Made by a program: the position numbers and the translations under genes
Notes under the pieces: model-generated
What the model was told of the DNA's origin: nothing
The model's input: the letters and a program-made list of their open reading frames with translations, nothing else
Database searches by the model: none
Assembly (NCBI GenBank): GCA_019359395.1
Contig: JAHHHK010000034.1
Span: 1 to 64,000, forward strand
Direction: 5' to 3'
Origin: Komarekiella atlantica HA4396-MV6
GTDB taxonomy: Bacteria; Cyanobacteriota; Cyanobacteriia; Cyanobacteriales; Nostocaceae
DNA: 64,000 bases
Shown: positions 55,569 through 64,000 of the stretch, piece by piece
Position numbering within the stretch: position 1 is the stretch's first letter
How the letters are laid out: each line of letters opens with the position of its first letter

Positions 55569-58355
55569 ATGAACATCAGGATCAAACATCCATTGCTAAG
55601 CAGCTACCAAGGACAATTACTAGGTAGCTTAACCTTTTTTTTATGTATCTTAGGACAAGGAATACAGCCTAGCTGGGCTGAGGGCAGCAAAGATTTAGTC
55701 TCTGATGGGGGTTACAGACCTTATCTGGAATGGTCAAACTCGAACATTGCCGGTATTATCAGGAAACCGAAATTCCAAGTCTACGTTCAACAAGGAGAAA
55801 TTGTTAATCTTGGGTCTAGTGTTGAAAGTAGTTTCTCTAACCCACAAGATATTGTTTACACTAGTCCCTTTGGTGGTCAAAATGGTTCTTGTGATGTTAA
55901 TGCCACTACAGGCGTGGGTTTCATTAACACCGTTGCCAAAGAAACAGCAGGCCCTTTACCAAATACAGGTGGGTACGACCCCTGTAAATTCACTGCTACA
56001 GAAACGGGTATTTATACAGTCGAGTTTCATTCTCCCAACCCTGCTGCTACTAATCAACCTCCTCCCGTAAGAGTAACTGACTCTTTTCCGGTAAATAGCA
56101 ACCAAAACTATGCGGTAGCTGCTTGGGATATCACAGTTAGAAATAGTAACGGTACTACTCAAAAGGGGCGGGTATTTACTAACTTCATTGCTATGAGTAT
56201 GGGGGCAAATGCTGGTCAAAACGGTGCTCCTAGTGATCTGGGACTTAACTCCAAGCTTTATATTCAAACTAAAGATGGGTATCGGTACGAAACCGATATG
56301 AATGGAGTTGATCCTTTCGGCTTTGTCTTTTTTGCTAATAGCCGTGGGTATATTGACAGTAACGGTTCTACACTTTATCGTTCTGCCAGTTCTAGTAGCA
56401 ATGCTCTCAGCTTTTTCGGCGGTGTACAAGTTCAAAATCCGAATGCTGCTGATACAACAACAAACGTTACTCACCTAGTTTTTTTGGAGCGAGACAACAC
56501 TGCAACGCTTATCGCTTTGGGTATTCCGACAACACCACCTGTTCCTGCAACACCAACAAATTTCCGATTTACAGGGGGGAATGGTGGAAGCGGGAACCAA
56601 ACTTCTGTTGGGGTGGGTGGCTATTTTAGCTTTGATTCCAGCACTAGCGGTAGTTATCAAATAATTATTGACACCAATAATGATGGTATATATGACCCTA
56701 GTAGCGATCGCGTGCTACAGAACCCACTGTCTTCTGGCTTTAATGTGGTGCAGTGGGATGGGAAGGATGCTAGTGGAACCAATCTCCAACCCCTACCGAG
56801 TAATTCACCCTATAAAGCTCAAATCACCACTAGAGCAGGCGAATATCACTTCCCCATGTTGGATGCTGAGAATAATCCTCTGGGGTTCAAAATCACAATG
56901 GAAAACCCTCCTGCTGCGTTTCCCAACATTTTGGATCGAAATGGTCAGCAGATTGGGCCGACTACAGTTTATTACAATGACAGCAACTACAGCACTGCTA
57001 ATGGAACAACAGTTAATTTAGATGGTACGGGAGCTACTAACCCCCGAAATGCTGCTAGAGGAGTCAATAGTGCGACGGGAGAACATGAGTTTAGTAGCGG
57101 CTATGGTGACTTTAAAGGAATAGATACGTGGACATATTTCCCCAGTGAAGCAGTAATTACTCCCCTAGTGATTACTACAAACAACCAGGCAAATGTTAGA
57201 GGAACTAAATCTGTTCGCTTCTTAATAGACAATGATAGTAGCGCTACAGTTACCGTGGGTGATACTGTCCAGTATCAAATAACCTACTCCAACTTGAATC
57301 CAGGCAACAGTAACGCCATTAACTTTGTCATTAACGATTCTTTGCCTGCACAATTAACCTTTGTAAATGCGGCAATTACTTCTGCTACTGCGGGGAATAA
57401 TATCACGCTTAATCCTAGTTACAACGGCTCTGGTGCTGTTACTAATTCTGGTACTTTACGTGTAGGCGATACGCTCACACTCACCATCACTGGCACAATT
57501 AATAATGCCAATGGCGGCAATGCAATTAGTAACCAAGCAAGTGCTAACTTTAACACACCCGATAATCCTTCTGGAACAGTTGGCACAGCGCTCACAGATG
57601 CAGACTCGGCTGGCGCTACTATTAACCCGCCTACCCTCGGCAATTCTTTTTTACAAACTGCTAACGATAATGTAAATACTGGTAATAATCCTAACGACAC
57701 CGCAGACGATGATCCGACTTTGTTCACAGCATTAAATGTTGTTACTGCTACTCCTAAGCTTTTATTAGTTAAACGCATCACCCGCATTAATAGCCAAGAC
57801 TTAAATGATATTGTGGATGGTCGCAGCGATGTTGCTGTTAGTGCTACCAACTATGTGCCAGCACCCCATGCTGCTGACGATAATGATAGTAAATGGCCTG
57901 CTAGTTACTTGCGAGGATTGATTAATGCTGGCACTGTCAAGCCAGGGGATGAGTTAGAATACACGATTTACTTTCTCTCCAAGGGCCCTAGCAACTCTAC
58001 TAATGTCAAATTATGTGATTTAGTTCCTGTTAATACTACTTTTATTCCTACTGCTTTTAATAGTAAAACTCCTAATGATGGAGGTTTAACAACAGCAAAT
58101 CAAGGTATTGCCTTTGCTATTGGTTCTAATACGCCTACGGTTTACTTTAGCAATATAGAAGACTCAAGCGATCGCGGACGTTTTTATGCTGCTAACGATC
58201 CAGCCACACCATCATACTGCGGCATTAATAATAACGGGGCTGTGGTAGTTAATATCACCCGCAGTCCAGATTTACCCAATTTACCCGCAGCATCTCAATC
58301 TGGTACGCCAGCTAACTCTTATGGCTTTATTCGCTTCCGCGCCAAGGTGAAATAG
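55569..58355 (+). CDS. Large exported DUF11-type repeat protein
   Basis: The ATG at 55569 (MNIRIKHPLLSSYQGQLLGS) is preferred to an upstream TTG at 55548. The 928-residue protein has a signal peptide (cleavage near 41, IQPSWAEG), an unclassified N-terminal half, with calcium-loop-like DTNNDGIYDPSSD near 376 and a FlgD-like VVQWDGKDASG motif near 398-408, and two DUF11 domains (about 560-690: ATVTVGDTVQYQITYSN; and about 780-928: TVKPGDELEYTIYFLS). The last strand ends GFIRFRAKVK. It belongs functionally with the genes before the RAYT insertion. Confidence 0.82.
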   Translation: MNIRIKHPLLSSYQGQLLGSLTFFLCILGQGIQPSWAEGSKDLVSDGGYRPYLEWSNSNIAGIIRKPKFQVYVQQGEIVNLGSSVESSFSNPQDIVYTSPFGGQNGSCDVNATTGVGFINTVAKETAGPLPNTGGYDPCKFTATETGIYTVEFHSPNPAATNQPPPVRVTDSFPVNSNQNYAVAAWDITVRNSNGTTQKGRVFTNFIAMSMGANAGQNGAPSDLGLNSKLYIQTKDGYRYETDMNGVDPFGFVFFANSRGYIDSNGSTLYRSASSSSNALSFFGGVQVQNPNAADTTTNVTHLVFLERDNTATLIALGIPTTPPVPATPTNFRFTGGNGGSGNQTSVGVGGYFSFDSSTSGSYQIIIDTNNDGIYDPSSDRVLQNPLSSGFNVVQWDGKDASGTNLQPLPSNSPYKAQITTRAGEYHFPMLDAENNPLGFKITMENPPAAFPNILDRNGQQIGPTTVYYNDSNYSTANGTTVNLDGTGATNPRNAARGVNSATGEHEFSSGYGDFKGIDTWTYFPSEAVITPLVITTNNQANVRGTKSVRFLIDNDSSATVTVGDTVQYQITYSNLNPGNSNAINFVINDSLPAQLTFVNAAITSATAGNNITLNPSYNGSGAVTNSGTLRVGDTLTLTITGTINNANGGNAISNQASANFNTPDNPSGTVGTALTDADSAGATINPPTLGNSFLQTANDNVNTGNNPNDTADDDPTLFTALNVVTATPKLLLVKRITRINSQDLNDIVDGRSDVAVSATNYVPAPHAADDNDSKWPASYLRGLINAGTVKPGDELEYTIYFLSKGPSNSTNVKLCDLVPVNTTFIPTAFNSKTPNDGGLTTANQGIAFAIGSNTPTVYFSNIEDSSDRGRFYAANDPATPSYCGINNNGAVVVNITRSPDLPNLPAASQSGTPANSYGFIRFRAKVK

Positions 58356-58357
58356 GC

Positions 58358-58618
58358 TTAACCGCCGCTGACGGGTGGAATTAAAACTACTTCATCGCCA
58401 TCTTGCAACTGGGTATCTGGTTCGGCAAATATTAGATTAATCCCAAAGCGGGTTACGTCTCGCCATTGGGAAAGTTCAGGGTGTTCAGCTATGAGGCGAT
58501 CGCATACTGCACTGACCGGTGTACCATTGGGAATTCTCAGTACCAGCTCTGAAACCCCAAAGGCTTCTTGATAAGCAGCAAATAATTTGACGGTAACGGT
58601 GATTGCAGATTTAGACAT
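58358..58618 (-). CDS. moaD: Molybdopterin synthase small subunit (MoaD/ThiS fold)
   Basis: Starting at the ATG at 58618 (MSKSAITVTVKLFAAYQEAF), the 86-residue protein is a ubiquitin-like sulfur carrier: KLFAAYQEAFG, INLIFAEPDTQLQDGDEVVLIPPVSGG. The C-terminal Gly-Gly is the site of thiocarboxylation in MoaD and ThiS. Length and the VSGG ending favour MoaD (molybdenum cofactor synthesis). An upstream frame extension to 58663 lacks support. Its 3' end is only two bases from the stop of the convergent DUF11 gene. No other molybdenum gene lies in the window. Confidence 0.85.
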   Translation of the reverse strand: MSKSAITVTVKLFAAYQEAFGVSELVLRIPNGTPVSAVCDRLIAEHPELSQWRDVTRFGINLIFAEPDTQLQDGDEVVLIPPVSGG

Positions 58619-59140
58619 ACAACATACCTTAGCAGCACTTGCAACCAATTTAATACTTGACAAGCACCCGGAACTCTCGAAATTTATTATACATTACTAA
58701 GGATGTGGCTACAAATAAACAAAGAAGATCTTATGATTGTTATTAATCAGTCGGACTCGTTGTTAACTATTTTTTGCTCTATGATAACAACCCTGATAAA
58801 TTAAATTGATTATTTTATAAACTAGGATATTTGAATTTTATTAAAAAATAATAAATTTAACTCTAATTTAATTGTTACGTGCATTATGAATTTCAATACC
58901 TTTTGGTCAAGAGGGAAAGAGAAAAGGAAAATGCTGAAATTTACCTCTTACCCTTTACCCTTTAACCTTTATCCAAGACACAAAGGAGATTCAGAGTGCC
59001 CTTATCCAAAAAGTATTAAGGTGAATTTAGTTGCAAGCAAATTTACGCCTTGAGAGTGCGGGTATCTTGTTTGTTGATGTTGCCTGCGCTAGATGAATTG
59101 ATCAGATTGCCTCATTAAAATACTCATTTAGCTGATAGAT
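58619..59140. other. Intergenic region between moaD and the kinase gene
   Basis: No gene seen. Short repeats of CCCTTTACCCTTTAACC kind occur at 58949-58973. The divergent arrangement means both promoters lie here, but none can be placed with confidence. Confidence 0.5.
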
Positions 59141-61540
59141 ATGAGCTATTGCCTAAATCCCAATTGTACAAACCCTGCTGATCCAATGAATGACAACGGC
59201 AAAGTTTTCTGCCGTAATTGTGGGGCAAATCTATTAATAGAAAATCGATATAGGGTAATTAAGCTTTTGAGTATCGGAGGCTTCGCTAGAACTTTTGAGG
59301 TAGAAGATAACGGGATTAAAAAAGTTCTCAAAGTGTTGAGTCTATCTCGATTTAGTGATTTAGCAAAAAAACACAAAGTCATCAACTTATTTCAGCGAGA
59401 AGCCGAGGTATTGAGCCGCTTAAACAATTCAGGAATTCCTCAGGTTGATCCAGATGGCTACTTTGAATTGAATTTTCCAGATTGTCCAGAGCCATTACAC
59501 TGCTTAGTGATGGAAAAAATTGAAGGTGTAAATTTGCAACAATGGTTAGAGAATCAGCAGCATAAACCTGTAACACCAGAGCAAGCGATCGCCTACTTCA
59601 AGCAACTAGTAAAAATTTTAGCTCAAGTTCACGCTCAAGGGTATTTTCACCGCGATATTAAACCAACAAATATCATGCTCAGACCAGATGGGCAACTAGT
59701 GTTAATTGACTTTGGAGCAGTTAGAGATTTAGCACAAACTTATTTGCAGCAACATCAAGAGAATACAATAATTGGTACACCAGGTTACTCGCCACCAGAG
59801 CAGATGAAAGGTAACGCAGTAGCACAATCAGATTTTTTTGCTTTGGGGCGAACTTTTGTCTATTTACTAACTGGAAAACCTCCTTTTAACATTGAGGAAG
59901 ACCACAAAACAGGTAAGTTAATTTGGCGAGACAAAGTACCATATCACTCAAATTTCTGGATGGATTGGTTAGATAAATTTAGATGGCGATTGCTTTTCGA
60001 TTTACTCGACCAAATGATGGAGCCATACTGGAAAAATCGTCCTGAAAATACGCAGGTAATTTTGCAACGCCTCAATAATCCGATCACTTTGCCGCGTATC
60101 CCAAGTTGGGTAGCTGGTACTGCTATTTTATTTGGACTCGGATTACCTAGTGGCTATTGGTATTTAAATGGAGTAAATGGGTGTTCAAAAATTTGGCTTA
60201 GGAGTTTCCCGCTAGATGACTATATGAGTTGTGGTGAAGAGATTCTTTTGCCAAATATTAATACTAAATTACCAGAAAAAGAAAAAGGTGTAAAGGCGAT
60301 CGCGCGGGAAAATTACCAAGAAGCAATTATTTGGTTCGAGCAGGCATGGCAAAAATCTCATGACCCTGAAACCTTAATTTACCTCAATAATGCCCGCCTC
60401 GCAGTTGAAAAAATTAAAACTTACACTATTGCTGTTGTCGCTCCTATCAGCGATAACAATAATGACAGTATCAACTCAAGTAAACAGATTTTGCGTGGTG
60501 TTGCTCAAGCACAAGATGAATTTAATCAAGACTATAAAACTAAAAAAATTGGCTTAAAAATCTTAGTTGTTAGTGACAATAATAAAATTGAAGATTCCCA
60601 AAAAATAGCTGAAAACTTAGTAAAGAAACGTGATGTTTTAGCTGTGATAGGTCATTTCAGAAGTGATACAACTATAGAAGCTGTCAATGTTTATCAAGAA
60701 CAAAACTTGTTATTAGTTTCTGCTACATCGACATCTGAAGATTTGTCAACGGTATGTAAATCAAATTATCCTAATTGCTTTTTTCGTGTTGTTCCTAGTA
60801 ATCGTGTCATTGCCAAAACTTTAGCTGACTATCTCAAACAAGAAAATAAACGTAAAGCAGCGATATTTTTTAATCCTGGTAGTAACTATAGTAAATCTCT
60901 ACAAGCACAAATGAAAGCTAGATTTTCGGAATTAGGTGGACAAGTAGTAGCAGAGATACCTTTGTCTGATAATTTAGAATCCACTATCGATCAGGTAAGA
61001 GAACAGAAAGCAGATGCTATAGTTTTATTTCCTACAAGTGACGGTTTGACCTCAGATCCAGCAGTTCAAGTAATCGAATATGCCAAAAAGTATAAATATT
61101 TAATAGTTGGCGGCGATAGTTTGGATAGTAACAAGCTAATCAAGGCAATAGCAGAAAACGAAGCAGGCTCAGTAGTAGCTATACCTTGGCATTCTAAAAG
61201 TTTTTTCAATCAAGAATTACCTAAACAAATTAATAAATTGTGGGGAAAAGCAGAGAACTGGCATACTGCATTATCTTACGATGCAACTCGTGCATTGCTA
61301 GCAGCTTTGGAAAAAACATCATCACCCAGTCGTGTAAATGTGCAGCGGGCAATGGCTGATACTAATTTTAAAGCAACTGGAATTACAGGAGTAATTTCTT
61401 TTAAACCAAATGGCGATCGCTCCGAAGAAAATATTCATTTAGTCAAAGTTGTGCGAAATAGCAGTACAGGACAAATTGAATTTATACCTTTGTCAAAGAG
61501 TCCCTTATTTGAGCAATCTGAGTCCACTAAGAGTAACTAA
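59141..61540 (+). CDS. Ser/Thr protein kinase fused to a periplasmic-binding-type sensor domain
   Basis: The 799-residue protein has an N-terminal zinc ribbon (Cys4, Cys9, Cys24, Cys27), a Pkn2-like kinase domain (about 36-310: VLKVL Lys64, HRDIKPTN at 170-177, DFGAVRDLA from 190, GTPGYSPPEQ), a membrane helix (about 322-344), a short TPR-like helix pair (about 383-425) and an extracytoplasmic LivJ-type ligand-binding domain (about 428-790; VIGHFRSDTTIEAV, LLVSATSTSED, LIVGGDSL). Kinase inside, ligand domain outside: a transmembrane receptor kinase. The LivJ type domain is usually for amino acids or amides. Its 3' end overlaps the convergent ATPase gene by 36 bases. Confidence 0.9.
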   Translation: MSYCLNPNCTNPADPMNDNGKVFCRNCGANLLIENRYRVIKLLSIGGFARTFEVEDNGIKKVLKVLSLSRFSDLAKKHKVINLFQREAEVLSRLNNSGIPQVDPDGYFELNFPDCPEPLHCLVMEKIEGVNLQQWLENQQHKPVTPEQAIAYFKQLVKILAQVHAQGYFHRDIKPTNIMLRPDGQLVLIDFGAVRDLAQTYLQQHQENTIIGTPGYSPPEQMKGNAVAQSDFFALGRTFVYLLTGKPPFNIEEDHKTGKLIWRDKVPYHSNFWMDWLDKFRWRLLFDLLDQMMEPYWKNRPENTQVILQRLNNPITLPRIPSWVAGTAILFGLGLPSGYWYLNGVNGCSKIWLRSFPLDDYMSCGEEILLPNINTKLPEKEKGVKAIARENYQEAIIWFEQAWQKSHDPETLIYLNNARLAVEKIKTYTIAVVAPISDNNNDSINSSKQILRGVAQAQDEFNQDYKTKKIGLKILVVSDNNKIEDSQKIAENLVKKRDVLAVIGHFRSDTTIEAVNVYQEQNLLLVSATSTSEDLSTVCKSNYPNCFFRVVPSNRVIAKTLADYLKQENKRKAAIFFNPGSNYSKSLQAQMKARFSELGGQVVAEIPLSDNLESTIDQVREQKADAIVLFPTSDGLTSDPAVQVIEYAKKYKYLIVGGDSLDSNKLIKAIAENEAGSVVAIPWHSKSFFNQELPKQINKLWGKAENWHTALSYDATRALLAALEKTSSPSRVNVQRAMADTNFKATGITGVISFKPNGDRSEENIHLVKVVRNSSTGQIEFIPLSKSPLFEQSESTKSN

Positions 61541-63421
61541 CACTGTAGAACCTTCATGCCCAATTACGCCGATGGGTAAGTTGATATTCCCCAAAAAGTT
61601 ACCCACCAAAAGCAACATAATAAAACCCAACGCTACGACTATATTCTGTTTTACTATGGCTTGCGATCGCCTACCCAAATGGATCGCCACGGCAATTTTC
61701 TCTAACCTGTCTGCCATCAGTACTATATCTGCGGTTTCCAATGCAACATCGCTACCAGCTTTTCCCATCGCTATCCCCACAGATGCTTGAGCAAGAGCTG
61801 GTGCATCATTGATCCCATCTCCTACCATAGCCACAGTTTGATATTGTTGCTGTAGACGACGGATGATATCCAGCTTATCTTCTGGTAGGAGTTGGGCATA
61901 TACCTGATCAACACCAACTTCTTGGGCGACGCTATGAGCAGTTTCCTCATTATCCCCCGTTAGCATGACAATTTGCTCAACTCCCAGTTTCTTTAAGCGG
62001 GTAATCGTTGCAGCTGCTTGCTTTCTCACTTCGTCCGCAATGGCGATCGCACCCATCACCAGATACCCATCCCCTTGTCCATGTGCTACCCAAACGACAG
62101 TTTTCCCCTCTTGCTCCAGAGATTGAGCCATTTCCCGCAATTCTTTAGGTAAATCAATCACATACTGCTGCACAAAAGCAGCATTACCCACAATCATTTT
62201 TTGTTCTTTGACGATTCCTACAATTCCCTGTCCAGGTATGGCTTGCACTTCAACTGCACCAACCCAATCCAAATCACTAGCCGCCTGCACAATTGCCTTA
62301 CCGATGGGATGTTCTGAGCCAGATTCCACCGCTGTTGCTGCTTGCAATACATCTGTTTGCGTGTATTCACTAGCTGGAATTACCTGGAATACCTGCACCT
62401 GTCCTGTTGTTAGAGTACCAGTTTTATCAAAGGCGATCGCCCGGACTTTGCCAATTTTCTCCAACTGAGCGCCATTTTTGAATAAAATTCCCTGTCTTGC
62501 ACCGTTGGCAATTCCTGAAAGCAGCGTTGGCATAATTGCAGCCATCAGCGCACAAGGAGAAGCTACCACTAAAAAAGTCAAAGCGCGATAAATTGTAGTT
62601 TCCCAGCTCCAACCCCAAAAAAATGGTGGTAAAACTGCTAGCAATATCCCAGCTACCACAATTACTTTTGCATATCCCCGTTCAAAGCGATCGATAAACT
62701 GTTGTGAAGGCGGTTCTTCAGTCTGCGCTTGTTCTACCAAGCGAATCACCCGCTGAATCAAACTACTTTCCGCTGGTTTGTGTACCTTAATTTGTAACGC
62801 ACCATAGCCGTTGAGTGTGCCTGCAAATACTTCCTCACCTACAGTTTTCTCTACAGGTAAGGATTCGCCTGTAATCGCAGCTTGGTTAAGGGTGCTGTAA
62901 CCAGACACAATGATTCCATCGGTAGGAATTAACTCTCCGGGTTTGACGACAATTTCATCCCCAACTTTAAGCTGATTGATGGAAACCTCCTCTTCCCTTT
63001 CCTGACGCAAAACCCTTGCTATATCTGGTGTGAGACTCATCAAACTGCGGATACTCCGCTCAGTTCGGCGCATGGCATAGCCTTCTAGTGCGCCACTAAT
63101 GGCAAAGATGAGAATCAAAATTGCCCCATCAATAATTAAATAGTATTCTCTTCGCCATAAGCCCAAGCTAGCAGCACCAACAGCCGCCACAATCATCAGC
63201 AAATCTACATCCAGTTCTTTCTCTTTAAATAGAGTAGTCAGTCCCTCACGCGCACTTTCGTAACCACCTATCACATAAGCAGCAGGTAACAGCAGCAAGG
63301 CCAATCCCAAAGCGTCAAGATGCAAGGCGAACCATCCGAGAAATAGCAGCAACCCACAAAGCAAGGCCGCTAAAGTGTCTGCATGTTCTTTGGTGAATTG
63401 GGTGAAACGCTGGGGGTACAT
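61505..63421 (-). CDS. P1B-type metal-transporting ATPase, probably subgroup P1B-4 (Co/Zn export type)
   Basis: The 638-residue protein has no N-terminal metal-binding HMA domain. It has TGES (184-187, actuator), the SPC metal motif (288-290) in the sixth membrane helix, DKTGTLTTG (332-340, phosphorylated Asp332), MLTGDNEETA and GDGINDAPALA. The last helix carries HEGST (622-626). SPC together with HEGST defines subgroup P1B-4, whose members export Co2+ and sometimes Zn2+ or Fe2+. It probably protects the cell from excess metal. No metal regulator is seen next to it. It overlaps the kinase gene tail-to-tail. Confidence 0.9.
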   Translation of the reverse strand: MYPQRFTQFTKEHADTLAALLCGLLLFLGWFALHLDALGLALLLLPAAYVIGGYESAREGLTTLFKEKELDVDLLMIVAAVGAASLGLWRREYYLIIDGAILILIFAISGALEGYAMRRTERSIRSLMSLTPDIARVLRQEREEEVSINQLKVGDEIVVKPGELIPTDGIIVSGYSTLNQAAITGESLPVEKTVGEEVFAGTLNGYGALQIKVHKPAESSLIQRVIRLVEQAQTEEPPSQQFIDRFERGYAKVIVVAGILLAVLPPFFWGWSWETTIYRALTFLVVASPCALMAAIMPTLLSGIANGARQGILFKNGAQLEKIGKVRAIAFDKTGTLTTGQVQVFQVIPASEYTQTDVLQAATAVESGSEHPIGKAIVQAASDLDWVGAVEVQAIPGQGIVGIVKEQKMIVGNAAFVQQYVIDLPKELREMAQSLEQEGKTVVWVAHGQGDGYLVMGAIAIADEVRKQAAATITRLKKLGVEQIVMLTGDNEETAHSVAQEVGVDQVYAQLLPEDKLDIIRRLQQQYQTVAMVGDGINDAPALAQASVGIAMGKAGSDVALETADIVLMADRLEKIAVAIHLGRRSQAIVKQNIVVALGFIMLLLVGNFLGNINLPIGVIGHEGSTVLVTLSGLRLLK

Positions 63422-63750
63422 GAGAGTTGAATTAACAGGGACTCTCTTACCCTAAACCTTGACATTGATGTTAATGTCAAGAGTTACTATACTCATAAAC
63501 GCACAAAGGCACAGATTAAAAACTTACTCTGTGTGACTCTAAATTTTATCAAAATCACGAAACCTTAGTTATTTGCTGTATCTTAAACAAGAAAGAATGT
63601 ATCTATTTTGCGAGTTAGCAAATTTGAAACTTAACTTTATCAAAAAAATACAAGCTGCTTTCTTTAAAAACATGAGAAAATAATACATATATTATTAAAA
63701 TAACTTTTATTCCAACAATTTAGATTTTGATAAAAAGCTTTCGGCTAACA
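63422..63750. other. Intergenic region
   Basis: No gene or recognisable repeat. Near 63460-63475 a short inverted pair, TTGACATTGATG and TTAATGTCAAGA (TTGACAT/ATGTCAA), is close to the ATPase start and may be an operator for a metal-responsive regulator; this is a guess. AT-rich to 63750. Confidence 0.45.
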
Positions 63751-64000
63751 ATGCTAATAAAAAAAGTAATCAATAAAACTTCGATTCATTCTCCTTGGTT
63801 TATTATAATTATTTTTTCTATTCTCGGTTTAGTAGGTATTCTCAACCATTCGATGTGGCGAGATGAACTAAATCCCTGGCTAATTGTCAGAGATAGTGAA
63901 TCTTTTGGAAATTTAATTGCAAATATTAATTACGAGGGACATCCGGCTCTGTGGTATTTTTCTCTGGCATTTCTGAGAAGAATTGCTGACACTCCTGTTG
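63751..64000 (+). CDS. Start of a multi-pass membrane protein gene, cut by the window end
   Basis: The ATG at 63751 opens a frame that stays open to the window end (83 codons): MLIKKVINKTSIHSPWFIII, a membrane helix (about 16-35), then WRDELNPWLIVRDSESFGNL and YEGHPALWYF. This arrangement (first helix, acidic loop with WRDE, then HPALWY) resembles GT-C/ArnT-like glycosyltransferases that use lipid-linked sugars. Only the first part is seen, so the family is likely, not certain. Confidence 0.62.
   Translation, partial: MLIKKVINKTSIHSPWFIIIIFSILGLVGILNHSMWRDELNPWLIVRDSESFGNLIANINYEGHPALWYFSLAFLRRIADTPV

Noticed and set aside
1-64000. tRNA or rRNA genes
   Set aside because: No tRNA T-loop/acceptor pattern or rRNA core sequence was recognised by reading; a covariance-model search would be needed to exclude them fully.

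Overview
The window looks like chromosomal DNA of a filamentous, probably heterocyst-forming (Nostocales-type) cyanobacterium. The signs are frequent GCGATCGC (HIP1) octamers, heptamer tandem repeats (STRR type) and REP palindromes between genes, System II cytochrome c biogenesis genes, a group 2 sigma-70 factor, a DUF3134 protein, and large two-partner-secretion and CHAT-domain proteins. No rRNA, tRNA or CRISPR array was recognised. Most genes are short transcription units separated by repeat-rich spacers.

Left part (1-23.4 kb). A membrane protein of unknown role is followed by ccdA-ccsB, a compact CheB-CheR fusion and a coiled-coil/TPR membrane protein. Next comes a secretion and signalling locus: an FhaC/ShlB-type outer-membrane transporter (8840-10558), a two-gene unit with a retropepsin-like protease (10958-11592), a 1291-residue haemagglutinin-type exoprotein (11635-15510), two small proteins, a secreted TPR-CHAT protease-like protein (17067-19775), a DUF928 protein, a CHASE2 histidine kinase and its response regulator (to 23351). 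This grouping suggests sensing, export and proteolysis at the cell surface, but its function is not established.

Middle part (23.9-45.2 kb). Housekeeping genes: leuA with a divergent GntR/FCD regulator and a palindromic operator between them, a 2Fe-2S ferredoxin-like protein, cobO, a group 2 sigma factor, a HerA-like ATPase, a glutathione S-transferase, a fasciclin protein, DUF3134 and a deoxyhypusine-synthase-like enzyme. Between 26.9 and 31.4 kb lies a decaying island: two remnants of Rpn/DUF4351-type nuclease genes, a truncated DUF1636 gene, an apparently intact siderophore-binding lipoprotein gene and a TonB-dependent receptor gene with two lesions.

Right part (46.1-64 kb). A same-strand cluster encodes exported DUF11-type proteins of 840, 187, 516 and 935 residues and a 1304-residue predicted outer-membrane beta-barrel. 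It is interrupted by a RAYT (REP-associated tyrosine transposase) gene that has its own palindrome on both sides and inside its reading frame. This cluster is the best candidate for an undescribed surface structure. It is followed by moaD, a protein kinase fused to a periplasmic ligand-binding domain, a P1B-4-type metal ATPase, and the start of a membrane protein gene cut by the window edge.
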